The notes under the pieces were generated by a model. The model saw only the letters and a list, made by a program, of their open reading frames with translations. It made no database searches and had not been told where the DNA came from. DNA of 46,983 bases from JBAXBF01 sp034429745 (GTDB lineage Bacteria; Chloroflexota; Anaerolineae; Anaerolineales; DRKV01), in the NCBI GenBank assembly GCA_034429745.1, contig DAOUFY010000107.1, positions 1 to 46,983 of the forward strand, in the 5' to 3' direction. Shown here in pieces: positions 17,652 through 26,630 of this stretch (its first letter is position 1; every line of letters starts with the position of its first letter). The position numbers and the translations under genes were made by a program.

Positions 17652-18805
17652 TACTTCCCTTGCTGATTAAGGATTTGATTGAATAATTGTTCGTATTGAT
17701 CGATCATCCGTTGTGATGAAAACTGCTCGTGAGCAAGCTTTTGTGCTTGTAAACCTAAAGCATTGCGTAATTTCTCATTCTTAAGCAGCCTGCAAACAGC
17801 TTCGCTGATCGCAGCAGCATCACACGGAGGGACTAAAAGGCTATTCAGTTCATGCTGTAGAATTCCCTGTACTGCATCCAATGCTGAGACAACGCAAGGC
17901 AAACCAACTGCCATGGCTTCCAGCAAAGCGTTGGGCATTCCTTCTGAAACTGAAGGGTGAATAAATATATCTGCAGCTGCCAATAAATAAGGTACATCTG
18001 TGCGAGTACCTAAAAACAGTACTGCGCGTTGAATGCCCAGCTGTTTGGCTAAGCTTTCCAATTCCCCTTTTAACGGTCCATCACCGACGATGAATAGCTT
18101 TGCTTTAGATTGATATGCGAGAATTGCCGGCATTGCTTGCAGTAAATAAGCATGTCCCTTTTGATGAGTGAGTCTCCCAACGGAAATCAACATCAATTCT
18201 GTTTCATCTACCCCTAAGGCTTTTCTAGTTGCGGCTCGTTGACCTTTAAATCTCTCATTTTGAAAAATTTCATCAGCAATGCCGTTATAAATAAGGCGAA
18301 TCTTATGTGGCTTCACACCTTCTATCTCAACCGCTTGTTTAATCAGCAAAGGTGAATTCACGATCAAACAGGTTGCAAGACTGGAGTTGATCATTTTTCC
18401 ATGAAGCCGCTCTACCCAAAGGGGAATGTTTTCTATTCTTCCTCGGTTAGAGGCTATTCGTCCTTTCACTCTAGTCAAATAAGCTATTGGAATTGCCAGC
18501 AAATTGCTGTGCTGTGTAAAACTCATAAGAATGTCAATTTTATTATTGTAAAGGTATCTATACAGCCTTAATAGTCCTTTAAACAGCAACCATATCCTTT
18601 CTATGCCACCTCTTGCCTTCCAACCACCTAAACTAAAGACTTCAAAAGGATAATGCTCTTGCCAGATACTTTCCAAACCGTCTTTATCGTACAAAAACAC
18701 TGCTACGGTGTGATGCCCGCGCTTATGAAAAGCGGCAGCCAACTTCAACAAAGTCAGCTGAGCCCCTCCAACTGTCATTTGTGTTCCAAGAAAGAGGATG
18801 TTCAC
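17651..18805 (-). CDS. GT4 glycosyltransferase
   Basis: A 384-aa GT-B enzyme. MNILFLGTQMTVGGAQLTLL is the GxGG-like N-terminal loop, ATCLIVNSPLLIKQAVEIEG and KIRLIYNGI mark the interdomain region, LISVGRLTHQKGHAYLLQAM starts the donor domain, and HPSVSEGMPNALLEAMAVGLPCV carries the E-x7-E retaining motif. The start is GTG at 18805. It ends by sharing one base with the large GT-C-like gene. Retaining addition of a hexose or HexNAc to a lipid-linked glycan on the cytoplasmic face is expected; donor and acceptor are unknown. Confidence 0.9.
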   Translation of the reverse strand: MNILFLGTQMTVGGAQLTLLKLAAAFHKRGHHTVAVFLYDKDGLESIWQEHYPFEVFSLGGWKARGGIERIWLLFKGLLRLYRYLYNNKIDILMSFTQHSNLLAIPIAYLTRVKGRIASNRGRIENIPLWVERLHGKMINSSLATCLIVNSPLLIKQAVEIEGVKPHKIRLIYNGIADEIFQNERFKGQRAATRKALGVDETELMLISVGRLTHQKGHAYLLQAMPAILAYQSKAKLFIVGDGPLKGELESLAKQLGIQRAVLFLGTRTDVPYLLAAADIFIHPSVSEGMPNALLEAMAVGLPCVVSALDAVQGILQHELNSLLVPPCDAAAISEAVCRLLKNEKLRNALGLQAQKLAHEQFSSQRMIDQYEQLFNQILNQQGK

Positions 18806-18829
18806 CCAGACTCATCACCCCAGTAAAGG

Positions 18830-19948
18830 CTAGTTTGATTCTCCAAATAATAGCTTAATATATTTGTCCAAAGCTGTATCTAATTCAAATTGGCGCAGCC
18901 AGTTCTGCAAAGAGTGATCATGCGTTTTTTCCTGCAAAGCGTTAGCCATTGCCTCTGCCAATGCTTGCACGTCCCCGACTGGAACTAATGTCCCATACTT
19001 TCCATTATCTAAAATCTCGCGCGGTCCATGTGGGCAATCTGTACTCACTACTGCGCAACCGCAAGCTAACGCCTGAATCAAGACGCCGGGCAAGCCTTCA
19101 AAAATTGAAGAAAGCACAAACACCCTACATCGTTTGAGATAAGCCGCCGGGTTAGGCACAAAGCCCGGCAAAGATACCCACTCACTAATCCCCAAAGAAG
19201 AAGCCAGTTGTTCAAGCTTAGGACGTTCACTACCTTCACCCAAAATCATCAACCGCGGCGTACTATCATCCTGTGTAAGGACATTCTTGCGTAAAACGGC
19301 AAATGCTTCTAACAAAGTCGAAAAATTTTTCTCTTTCTCTAAACGCCCAACACCCATAATTATAGGAAAAGATTCCTTAAACCATGGATGATCTGGATCT
19401 TCCTCTATTTGCGACAAAAAGTGGGGCGTAATAACTGGATTGTAAATAACATTGATTGGCTTATAAGAAACATGAGCATAGCTTCTTAAATCTTGCGCGA
19501 CACCATGAGAATTGGCTATGATGACATCTGCCTTAGGATAAGCAAAGTTAATTAGAAAATATTCCAATGATTTTTTTAGGCGCGTTCGCGGCAGTTTTGA
19601 AATTGTTGTTCCTACTCGCACAGCCATTTTCGGTTTGGGTTGAAAAAAAAGTAGCGGCTTAATAAGAAGCAGCAGCAAATCAGAAATCATAATTGTTGAA
19701 AGAACAACTTGGGGTTTATAGGTATAAAGGTAACACAATAGCTTCAGCTCAGCATGAGCATAATGACGAGCATTTAAATCAACTACGGTTACTTGCTTAG
19801 AGAGGCGAGATAAAAAGCTCCCTTTTGCTTGAAACAATACCACATGCACACTAAAGCCGCATTGTGAAAAACCATTCGCCAGTTCCACAGTAACTGCTTC
19901 AGCCCCACCAGGCTCTAATGACGGAATAAGGAAACTAATATGCTTCAT
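18830..19948 (-). CDS. GT4 glycosyltransferase
   Basis: A 372-aa GT-B enzyme starting at the ATG at 19948 (a TTG directly before it gives only one extra residue). The N-terminus has HISFLIPSLEPGGAEAVTVELA, the middle has KADVIIANSHGVAQDLRSYA and INVIYNPVITP, and the donor domain has IIMGVGRLEKEKNFSTLLEAF, LMILGEGSERPKLEQL and SSIFEGLPGVLIQALACGCAVVST. The usual second glutamate of the E-x7-E motif is replaced by glutamine (GVLIQAL in place of LLEAM). That change occurs in some active GT4 members but deserves attention. It overlaps the upstream membrane protein by 14 nt, so translation is probably coupled. Confidence 0.88.
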   Translation of the reverse strand: MKHISFLIPSLEPGGAEAVTVELANGFSQCGFSVHVVLFQAKGSFLSRLSKQVTVVDLNARHYAHAELKLLCYLYTYKPQVVLSTIMISDLLLLLIKPLLFFQPKPKMAVRVGTTISKLPRTRLKKSLEYFLINFAYPKADVIIANSHGVAQDLRSYAHVSYKPINVIYNPVITPHFLSQIEEDPDHPWFKESFPIIMGVGRLEKEKNFSTLLEAFAVLRKNVLTQDDSTPRLMILGEGSERPKLEQLASSLGISEWVSLPGFVPNPAAYLKRCRVFVLSSIFEGLPGVLIQALACGCAVVSTDCPHGPREILDNGKYGTLVPVGDVQALAEAMANALQEKTHDHSLQNWLRQFELDTALDKYIKLLFGESN

Positions 19949-22112
19949 CAATCGGCACTAATACCTGCACTCCAATTTTTTTAAAAGTCCAGATCGGTTT
20001 ATAATAACGCAGTAAAGGTTCCGCCACCCATTTCGTCCATGCATTGTTCTCCTCGCCAAATATTTCCCCACTCTCGTTAATCTGCTTATAATCTATCTTC
20101 AAGGGGCTGCTTATAATCAAGGAAAACCTGTGTTGCGCCAAATCTTCATAAAAAGGTTGAAAATACGATTGGTTTGCGGACAAAGCCCGATCTTGGAGGA
20201 GTTTCTTCTCATATTCCACAACTAATGGCGCTCTTACATAATCAAAGGTAAGCAATTGGCGCTGATCAATAAATAAGATCTCTCCCTTAGAACGCGCGCC
20301 TTCCACTTCGATGTGCAGCTGATTAAGGGCATTCAGTGTATAACCCACCGAAGGCAGTTCCAAAGGACGCATCTCCTGCAGGGGGCGGATGAATGGCAAC
20401 AGCAACATAACCAAAAACAACACCTTGACAGATATAGGTGCAATGCTCACATTGGCAAGATAATTGCCAAGTCCATTTCTCCATGCGATGCCGGCTGTCA
20501 ATACCCATGTTATCATGAATAAGTCCATATTATGCAGGTTGTTTCCTCCACCTATCTTTACACTGACAACAAGACCAATAGCAAAAAATATTCCTAATGA
20601 GAAAAGAAGTAGCCAGCTGCTTCTTGGAGGTAAAGTCCATATTTTTTGACGATAAGTTATAAAAAGAAAAATCGCTAATGGCAGCACGGCAACGATAAGC
20701 ATCAGAAGAATGCCTAAAGGATTTGTCGGGTTTGGCAAGAGCCGGTACCAAAGCAAGGACTGTCCTGCGAGAAATTTAGGAAATATAACTTTGATAAAAA
20801 ATACTGCTGATAATATAAATATTAATATAATAAATAATAGTAAGATTATTCGTGTTTTCTTTGATTTTAAAATATCTTCAAATCTACGTTTATGCAATAA
20901 CCAATAAATTATACTTATGCTTATCAATATAAGCATCACTCCACCAATAAACCAAGAGGATACAACCTTTTCAATCAAATGTTTATCTTGAGAAAAGTAA
21001 CCTTCACTAAATAAATAATATAAATAAAAATGACTACCAAATAGCCATGAAATTAGAAGACTAATAAGTTTTTTACTTTCCTTATTTTTTCCCCCACTTG
21101 ATGAATTATCTAAACATAAAAGTATCAAACACCATATCGGAGTGCAAATGATCCAATTGATGCGCCCTAATTGAATATAATAGCTAACGAAACCAATTAT
21201 TATAACTGAAAGCCACCACGGCAAATACCAACAAGCTATAACCACAAGAACGGCCGCAATCATCAAGGGTGCATACACCCCACCTTGATAGAGAAAGGCA
21301 AACAACCATAACCCTCCTAAAATACTAGCCATTACTTTGCCTTTCTGTGGCTTAAGAACCAGCCAGCCTAAGATAGCATAAGGCACAAAAGACACTAAAG
21401 CTATCCATAAACGTACAATCTCAATGGAGGGATTCGGCAGTAGAAAAGGTATGCCAAATATCAAACGTCTTGCTAAATCAGTATAGACAAATATTGGTTT
21501 CTCAGCAGGGTAATCATACAGTCTTCGCCCAAAGGGAATGGAATAATCCCATATTCGGTTGCCTTCGGACCATGATAAAGCAAAAGGAAAGCCAGTAACT
21601 ATTCTAAGATTGAGCACTGCGATCCAAAAACTACCCGTGATGATGAATGCCGCAACAACATGCTGATAGTTAACCCATTGTTGCTCATCATGGCAGAGAA
21701 GAAAACTTACCCAGCAAGTCAGGCTGATGAACATCATCAACCTCAGAAAAGGCGCAGTGAATACAGCACCCCAGAAGGTATATTGAAAAAACCATACTGT
21801 GCTGAATAGACTAATAAAGATTATCAGCCATTTGCCCCAGCCTAATTTTTTTCGAAATAGAAGGATTACTCTTATGATAGATACTTCATGATTTATAATA
21901 TTGTAGGCAAGAGCTAGAAAAACAAATGAAAAAATGCAAGAAAGCAGGAAAGCAATTATTATACCTTGCGTAAAAAATGTGTAACTTCCAACCAGTGAAA
22001 TAGCATTAAAATATTCTTGAATACCAAATATAGTGAAAGATAATAAGAGCACTTCATTAATCAGCCACAAAAAAAACAATAATTTTTGATTGATCCTTAC
22101 ATCATTGCTCAT
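19935..22112 (-). CDS. AT-rich polytopic membrane protein, function unassigned
   Basis: A 725-aa membrane protein counted from the ATG at 22112, which overlaps the upstream stop by 11 nt; the open frame extends 15 codons further but would overlap the flippase gene by 56 nt. It has about 14 hydrophobic segments and one notable loop, FALSWSEGNRIWDYSIPFGRRLYDYP, before more helices (LARRLIFGIPFLLPNPSIE). No family signature is certain; O-antigen polymerase-like or GT-C-like are the reasonable options given its place between a GT4 and a flippase. Its coding DNA is visibly more AT-rich than the genes on either side, with runs such as those near 20,800 to 21,120, suggesting a separate origin. Confidence 0.6.
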   Translation of the reverse strand: MSNDVRINQKLLFFLWLINEVLLLSFTIFGIQEYFNAISLVGSYTFFTQGIIIAFLLSCIFSFVFLALAYNIINHEVSIIRVILLFRKKLGWGKWLIIFISLFSTVWFFQYTFWGAVFTAPFLRLMMFISLTCWVSFLLCHDEQQWVNYQHVVAAFIITGSFWIAVLNLRIVTGFPFALSWSEGNRIWDYSIPFGRRLYDYPAEKPIFVYTDLARRLIFGIPFLLPNPSIEIVRLWIALVSFVPYAILGWLVLKPQKGKVMASILGGLWLFAFLYQGGVYAPLMIAAVLVVIACWYLPWWLSVIIIGFVSYYIQLGRINWIICTPIWCLILLCLDNSSSGGKNKESKKLISLLISWLFGSHFYLYYLFSEGYFSQDKHLIEKVVSSWFIGGVMLILISISIIYWLLHKRRFEDILKSKKTRIILLLFIILIFILSAVFFIKVIFPKFLAGQSLLWYRLLPNPTNPLGILLMLIVAVLPLAIFLFITYRQKIWTLPPRSSWLLLFSLGIFFAIGLVVSVKIGGGNNLHNMDLFMITWVLTAGIAWRNGLGNYLANVSIAPISVKVLFLVMLLLPFIRPLQEMRPLELPSVGYTLNALNQLHIEVEGARSKGEILFIDQRQLLTFDYVRAPLVVEYEKKLLQDRALSANQSYFQPFYEDLAQHRFSLIISSPLKIDYKQINESGEIFGEENNAWTKWVAEPLLRYYKPIWTFKKIGVQVLVPIDEAY

Positions 22113-23493
22113 ACATATTTCTCTTAACCTCATTTCTACGAATTGCTTGTAAAACAATAAACAGAAGTACTATAAAATAAGCCCCATATAGCACAGAAGT
22201 AGATAAGGTTATGCCAGCAACTCCCCATTGTTCGATAAATATCAGATTCAAGATAATTTTTAAAACAAAATTCATAACTGCCACCCACATTAATACCCTA
22301 TTATTTTGTAATGCAGAAATTATTCGTGCAATTAATACACTTGCTGCAAAAAAGGGTATTTGCAAGCCATAATAAGCTTGGATCACGGCGACAAGTTTCG
22401 TATCACTACTAGTAAAAGCCCCACGTTCAAACACTATCCGCACAATAGGCTCTGAATAAAAAAACAACAATAAACTTACAGGCATCGAACATATAAATAT
22501 TATGAACAGATAATTCTTTAAAGTATGTCGCAAGCCTTGCCAATCACTTTTTGCTACCATTCTAGATACATAATGTAATACTACAGTACCAAATGCAAAT
22601 ACAACCAAGGTAATTGGTATATTCACTAAGCGTGTACCGAAATTCAATGCTGACACACTTCCCGAGCCCAACATTGACGCCATAGAACGGTCAACGATAT
22701 CTGTTCCAGACATAATAATCGTTCCAATAATCATTGGGTAATATTGATTAATAAACCCTTGAATCTGAGGTGAGAATCTTGCCCAAAGAGGCAACAATGG
22801 TAAATCTTTAGTTACCATTGCCCAACCTAACATCCCCAATTCTAAAAATGCACCTACCAGTGTACCTAATGCCAATGCTAAAGCACCTGAATTCGATCCA
22901 ATAATCAGAAAAATTATCATCGAAAGAGGAGTCAAGATAGCTGATAAGGAAGGTATTATAAATTCTCGATAAGCATTAAGAGCCGCCTTATATACAGCTG
23001 CAACACCATTAAGCAATATTTCTATTCCCATAATGTAAAGAAGTTCTTGAGCAAAAAGAAGCTTTTCTCGTGTAAATCCTCCAGCTAAGTATGGCAGCCA
23101 ATAAGGAGCTCCTATAAGAAGAATAAAAGTAAGGCATAATAAGAAAAAAATGTTCGCAGTTAAAATGCTTTGTAGGAGGTGGTTTGCTTCGGATCGTCCT
23201 TTTTGGTCACGCACACTAACTATCATTGGAACTAAAGAGGCATTTAAAGAGGTAACTAAAACATTGGTAACGAAAGAAATGACTGCAAAGGACATTAAAA
23301 AAGCATCCAAAGCATCTGACAATCCAAAAGTCCTAGCTACCATAAGGTCTTTGACCATAACGAATCCCTTGCTAAAAATAGTCGCAAGGACATTTAGCAA
23401 TGTCATATTAAAAATTTTACGGTTAATAGAAGCAGAAGACCATTCTTGCACAAAAGAAATGAACTTTCGTACCTTTTTATTGAATAAATACAT
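22102..23493 (-). CDS. MurJ/MviN-like lipid-linked glycan flippase
   Basis: A 463-aa MOP-superfamily membrane protein with 12 or more helices. VKDLMVARTFGLSDALDAFLMSF near residues 47 to 69 is the MurJ-type N-terminal helix 1 to 2 region. NASLVPMIVSVRDQKGRSEA, TDIVDRSMASMLGSGSVSALNFGTRL and VFERGAFTSSDT also fit the MurJ/MviN pattern (the last is the conserved RG-AFT motif). Inside a glycan locus such proteins usually act as dedicated flippases for undecaprenyl-PP-linked oligosaccharides rather than as the housekeeping lipid II flippase. It is AT-rich like its downstream neighbour. It starts 12 bp after the AsnB-like gene. Confidence 0.85.
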   Translation of the reverse strand: MYLFNKKVRKFISFVQEWSSASINRKIFNMTLLNVLATIFSKGFVMVKDLMVARTFGLSDALDAFLMSFAVISFVTNVLVTSLNASLVPMIVSVRDQKGRSEANHLLQSILTANIFFLLCLTFILLIGAPYWLPYLAGGFTREKLLFAQELLYIMGIEILLNGVAAVYKAALNAYREFIIPSLSAILTPLSMIIFLIIGSNSGALALALGTLVGAFLELGMLGWAMVTKDLPLLPLWARFSPQIQGFINQYYPMIIGTIIMSGTDIVDRSMASMLGSGSVSALNFGTRLVNIPITLVVFAFGTVVLHYVSRMVAKSDWQGLRHTLKNYLFIIFICSMPVSLLLFFYSEPIVRIVFERGAFTSSDTKLVAVIQAYYGLQIPFFAASVLIARIISALQNNRVLMWVAVMNFVLKIILNLIFIEQWGVAGITLSTSVLYGAYFIVLLFIVLQAIRRNEVKRNMYEQ

Positions 23494-23505
23494 CGAGTAT
23501 ATAGA

Positions 23506-25458
23506 TCACCTCACTAGTGAATTATTCAACCACACACTTAGTACCAGTAATGCCCATAAGCGTTTGCCATGATCTTCGCGCCCGCTGCGATGTTCTTTCA
23601 ATAGATCAATTACAGCAGCAGGGCTGAACCATTCTCCCATTAGCATTGGGTTGGAAGTCAACTCATCTTGCACCCAATCTGCCCATACAGTCCGCATCCA
23701 AACATTTACGGGAATTCCAAATCCTTGCTTGCCTCGCCGCTGAACCAAGGGCGGCAGCAATGGGGCAAACGCTTGTTTTAGCAGTACTTTACCATGCTGG
23801 GAAAAAGGCAGAACACCTTCCCCCACTTTATACCGATTGGGCAAGCGGGAAGCCCATTCAACAAATTCGTGATCCAAAAAAGGTGAACGCCCTTCCAGAG
23901 AATTTATCATGCTCATGCGATCCGCTTTTACCAATAAGTCGCCCGGCAAGTAGGTTGTTAAATCGGTGTAGAGCGTTCGATCTAAGAACGTAGATGCCGG
24001 AGCTTTATCAAAACGCTGACAAAGCAACATCTCAGCTAACCCAAGTTTGCTGTTTTTTGAAAGTTCCTGCCATATCTGTGGCTGCCATAGCTTCGCCCGC
24101 AAAGGTAAGGGAAAGTATGAACCCCAGCGAATGATGCTTGCCCGCTCATCAATCAAAGGCAAAGTTTTCAGCCGCTTCAATCCATTGACAAAACTCTTGC
24201 CCACCGGCTGATCGGCACTATCAGGCAGCATGTTCACCAGCCAAGGGATCAGCTTGTTGGTGAACAGACTTGGTAATTTGCTATAGTACTCGGCAAGTTT
24301 ATCATAAAAGTGGCGCGGATAACCTGCCAGCACATCATCCCCTCCATCACCATTCAAAACCACAACCACATGCTCGCGCGTCAGGCGCGATAGATGGTAG
24401 AGAGGTATCATCGAAGGATCAGCAAAAGGTTCTCCTAGGTGCTGAACCAATAGATTTAGCGTTTCCGGTACATCACCGTACTCCAAAATGAATTCGTGAT
24501 GGTCAGTAGCATAACGCTCTGCAACAGCGCGGGCATAAGGCAACTCGGAATATGCCTCTTCGCGGAAACCCGCTGAAAATGTCTTTACCGGCTGATCAGA
24601 CATTTCCGCCATAAGTGCTACCACAATACTCGAGTCAAAGCCACCGCTCAAATGCGCACCCAATGGTACATCACTGATCAAGCGCAACTTAACCGCTTCT
24701 CTTACTTTATAGCGCAGTTCTTCTGCCAGCTCTTCTTGAGTTGCTTCCCATTTGGGCTCAAAGGACAGTTCCCAATATTTTTCTGTTTTTATTGGCAAAA
24801 CCTCTCCAGTTTTGCTTTTCTGCCATGTCAATGTGTGTGCCGCAGGAAGTTTATATATTTCCTCATAAGGAGTATAAGGGTCAGGAATGTACTGCAAAGC
24901 TAAATAAAGGTCGATCGCGGGCAGTGAAATGCGAAACGGAAACTCTACCTTTCTTAGGGCAGCACACAAGGAAGGAAGTTCTGAACTAAAGTAGAAAAAG
25001 CCATTGTGTTGGGCATAATACAATGGCTTCTTGCCCAAACGATCGCGGGCGATCAGCAGCCTCTGTTGCTCTTCATCCCACAAAGCAAAAGCGAACATGC
25101 CGCGTAAATATTTCAGCAATTGATCACCGTACTCTTCATAAAGGTGCACCAAACACTCAGTATCAGTCTTGGTTCGTAAGCGATGTCCCTTTTGCTGCAG
25201 CTGCTGCCGCAATGCGAGGAAATTATAGGTTTCGCCATTCATTACAACATGAACGGTCTGATTTTCATTTGCGATAGGCTGCTGCCCAGTCTGTAAATCA
25301 ATAATAGCCAAGCGGCGCATAGCTAAACCGATCGAACCATGATGATAAAACCCTTCACCGTCAGGTCCGCGATGGACAAGTGCTGCATTCATGGTTTTCA
25401 AGAGGGTTATATCCACCGGTTTTTGCTCCAGCGATAGTATTCCGCAGATTCCGCACAT
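23506..25458 (-). CDS. asnB: Glutamine-dependent asparagine synthetase-type amidotransferase
   Basis: A 650-aa two-domain enzyme. Translation from the ATG at 25458 places Cys2 directly after the initiator (MCGICGILSL), as required for the class II glutaminase nucleophile; the TTG codon before it is rejected. HRGPDGEGFYHHGSIGLAMRRLAIIDL and VMNGETYNF are glutaminase motifs. The synthetase domain has the PP-loop LSGGFDSSIVVALMAE and VVLNGDGGDDVLAGYPRH. Housekeeping AsnB makes asparagine, but copies inside O-antigen or capsule loci (WbpS/WbmG-type) are associated with amidation of uronic acids. The uronate-forming dehydrogenase in the same locus makes that role plausible. It shares one base (TGATG) with the upstream GT4 gene. 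Confidence 0.9.
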   Translation of the reverse strand: MCGICGILSLEQKPVDITLLKTMNAALVHRGPDGEGFYHHGSIGLAMRRLAIIDLQTGQQPIANENQTVHVVMNGETYNFLALRQQLQQKGHRLRTKTDTECLVHLYEEYGDQLLKYLRGMFAFALWDEEQQRLLIARDRLGKKPLYYAQHNGFFYFSSELPSLCAALRKVEFPFRISLPAIDLYLALQYIPDPYTPYEEIYKLPAAHTLTWQKSKTGEVLPIKTEKYWELSFEPKWEATQEELAEELRYKVREAVKLRLISDVPLGAHLSGGFDSSIVVALMAEMSDQPVKTFSAGFREEAYSELPYARAVAERYATDHHEFILEYGDVPETLNLLVQHLGEPFADPSMIPLYHLSRLTREHVVVVLNGDGGDDVLAGYPRHFYDKLAEYYSKLPSLFTNKLIPWLVNMLPDSADQPVGKSFVNGLKRLKTLPLIDERASIIRWGSYFPLPLRAKLWQPQIWQELSKNSKLGLAEMLLCQRFDKAPASTFLDRTLYTDLTTYLPGDLLVKADRMSMINSLEGRSPFLDHEFVEWASRLPNRYKVGEGVLPFSQHGKVLLKQAFAPLLPPLVQRRGKQGFGIPVNVWMRTVWADWVQDELTSNPMLMGEWFSPAAVIDLLKEHRSGREDHGKRLWALLVLSVWLNNSLVR

Positions 25459-26630
25459 CAATTATTTTCCTCCGAACGATGCATAACCGCCAAGTACTGC
25501 TCGGCTGCCTTGCGCCAAGAATAATGCTGAATTATAAACTGCTGCGCTTCCTTTCCCATCGCTGACAATTGTCGCGGCTGCCGCATAATTTGCTTCAATA
25601 CCTCTCGCAACTCTACCTCTGCTTCCGGCTTAATCAAAAAACCATTCTTGCCATGAACAACCAAATCATGATTGCCAGCTATATCGGTGGCGATAACGGG
25701 CAACCCCGAAGCCATTGCTTCCAAGACTACATTAGACATGCCCTCATGGCGGGAAGGAAATACGAACACATCTGCCTGCCGATAAATATCAGGAAGTTTA
25801 TCGCGGTGCACCCAGCCAACAAACTTTATCCGATCGGCAATGCCTAAATCTTCAGCTAAACGCATCAACGGCTCGCGTAACGGTCCATCCCCAACAACTG
25901 TTAGCTGCCAAGTATATTCTCTCACCCCTCCTAAAGCATGAAAAAGTATATCCAATCCTTTTTGATAAACAATTCTTCCCACAAACAGCAACCGTAAACC
26001 GCCATGGCTGTCATTCAATTGTTGCATTCTACTAGCTGCAGGCCGAAAGAGCTCTGAATCTACTCCATTGGGAATAACTTCTATGGGAACATTAGAATCA
26101 AATCTATGGGCAAGTTCCCTTAAGCCATTGCTGTTTGCCACCACTGCTTTTGCCTGTTTCCACACTACATGCAATAAAGGGGAAATCATACGGTGATATA
26201 AAGCAAAATCATAAGGGCGAAAGCCGGGCACATCTCCACCGCGTAGAGACACAATATAAGGCACACCAAGCATCCATTTCCAAAACAAAGCTGCAGCACC
26301 GCAAGGTACACCAAAAAAAGCAATCACTACTTGTGGTTGCCATTGCCTAACGATTGGCAGCCCATAAACAGCTGCTGTAAGCATGAAAAACCCTTGCTCT
26401 AAGGCATTGGATCGCTCTTCCTTGCGGCGCAGAGCTGACAACCGTTTGAGTAAATAACTGTTTCCGTCTTTTGTGCGAATCTTTTCCTGTTGGGGAAAAT
26501 CACGGTATCGCGTAGTTAAAAGCAGGATTTCGTTGCCAAGGTCTGCCAACTCGGCAGCTAAACAAGCACTCGCATTGCCAGCTCCTCCGCCCAAGGGTGG
26601 ATATTCACTATTTAGGAGTAAAATTCGCAT
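25458..26630 (-). CDS. GT4 glycosyltransferase
   Basis: A 390-aa GT-B enzyme starting with MRILLLNSEYPPLGGGAGNA, the glycine-rich loop of GT4 enzymes; the ATG at 26630 is preferred to the longer frame because it restores this N-terminus. KAVVANSNGLRELAHRF and VPIEVIPNGVDSELFRP are interdomain signatures, LRLLFVGRIVYQKGLDILFHAL and LTVVGDGPLREPL open the donor site, and FPSRHEGMSNVVLEAMASGLPVIA carries the E-x7-E motif. It overlaps the upstream GT2 gene by 23 nt and has only a weak Shine-Dalgarno sequence, so coupling is likely. Substrate unknown. Confidence 0.9.
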   Translation of the reverse strand: MRILLLNSEYPPLGGGAGNASACLAAELADLGNEILLLTTRYRDFPQQEKIRTKDGNSYLLKRLSALRRKEERSNALEQGFFMLTAAVYGLPIVRQWQPQVVIAFFGVPCGAAALFWKWMLGVPYIVSLRGGDVPGFRPYDFALYHRMISPLLHVVWKQAKAVVANSNGLRELAHRFDSNVPIEVIPNGVDSELFRPAASRMQQLNDSHGGLRLLFVGRIVYQKGLDILFHALGGVREYTWQLTVVGDGPLREPLMRLAEDLGIADRIKFVGWVHRDKLPDIYRQADVFVFPSRHEGMSNVVLEAMASGLPVIATDIAGNHDLVVHGKNGFLIKPEAEVELREVLKQIMRQPRQLSAMGKEAQQFIIQHYSWRKAAEQYLAVMHRSEENN

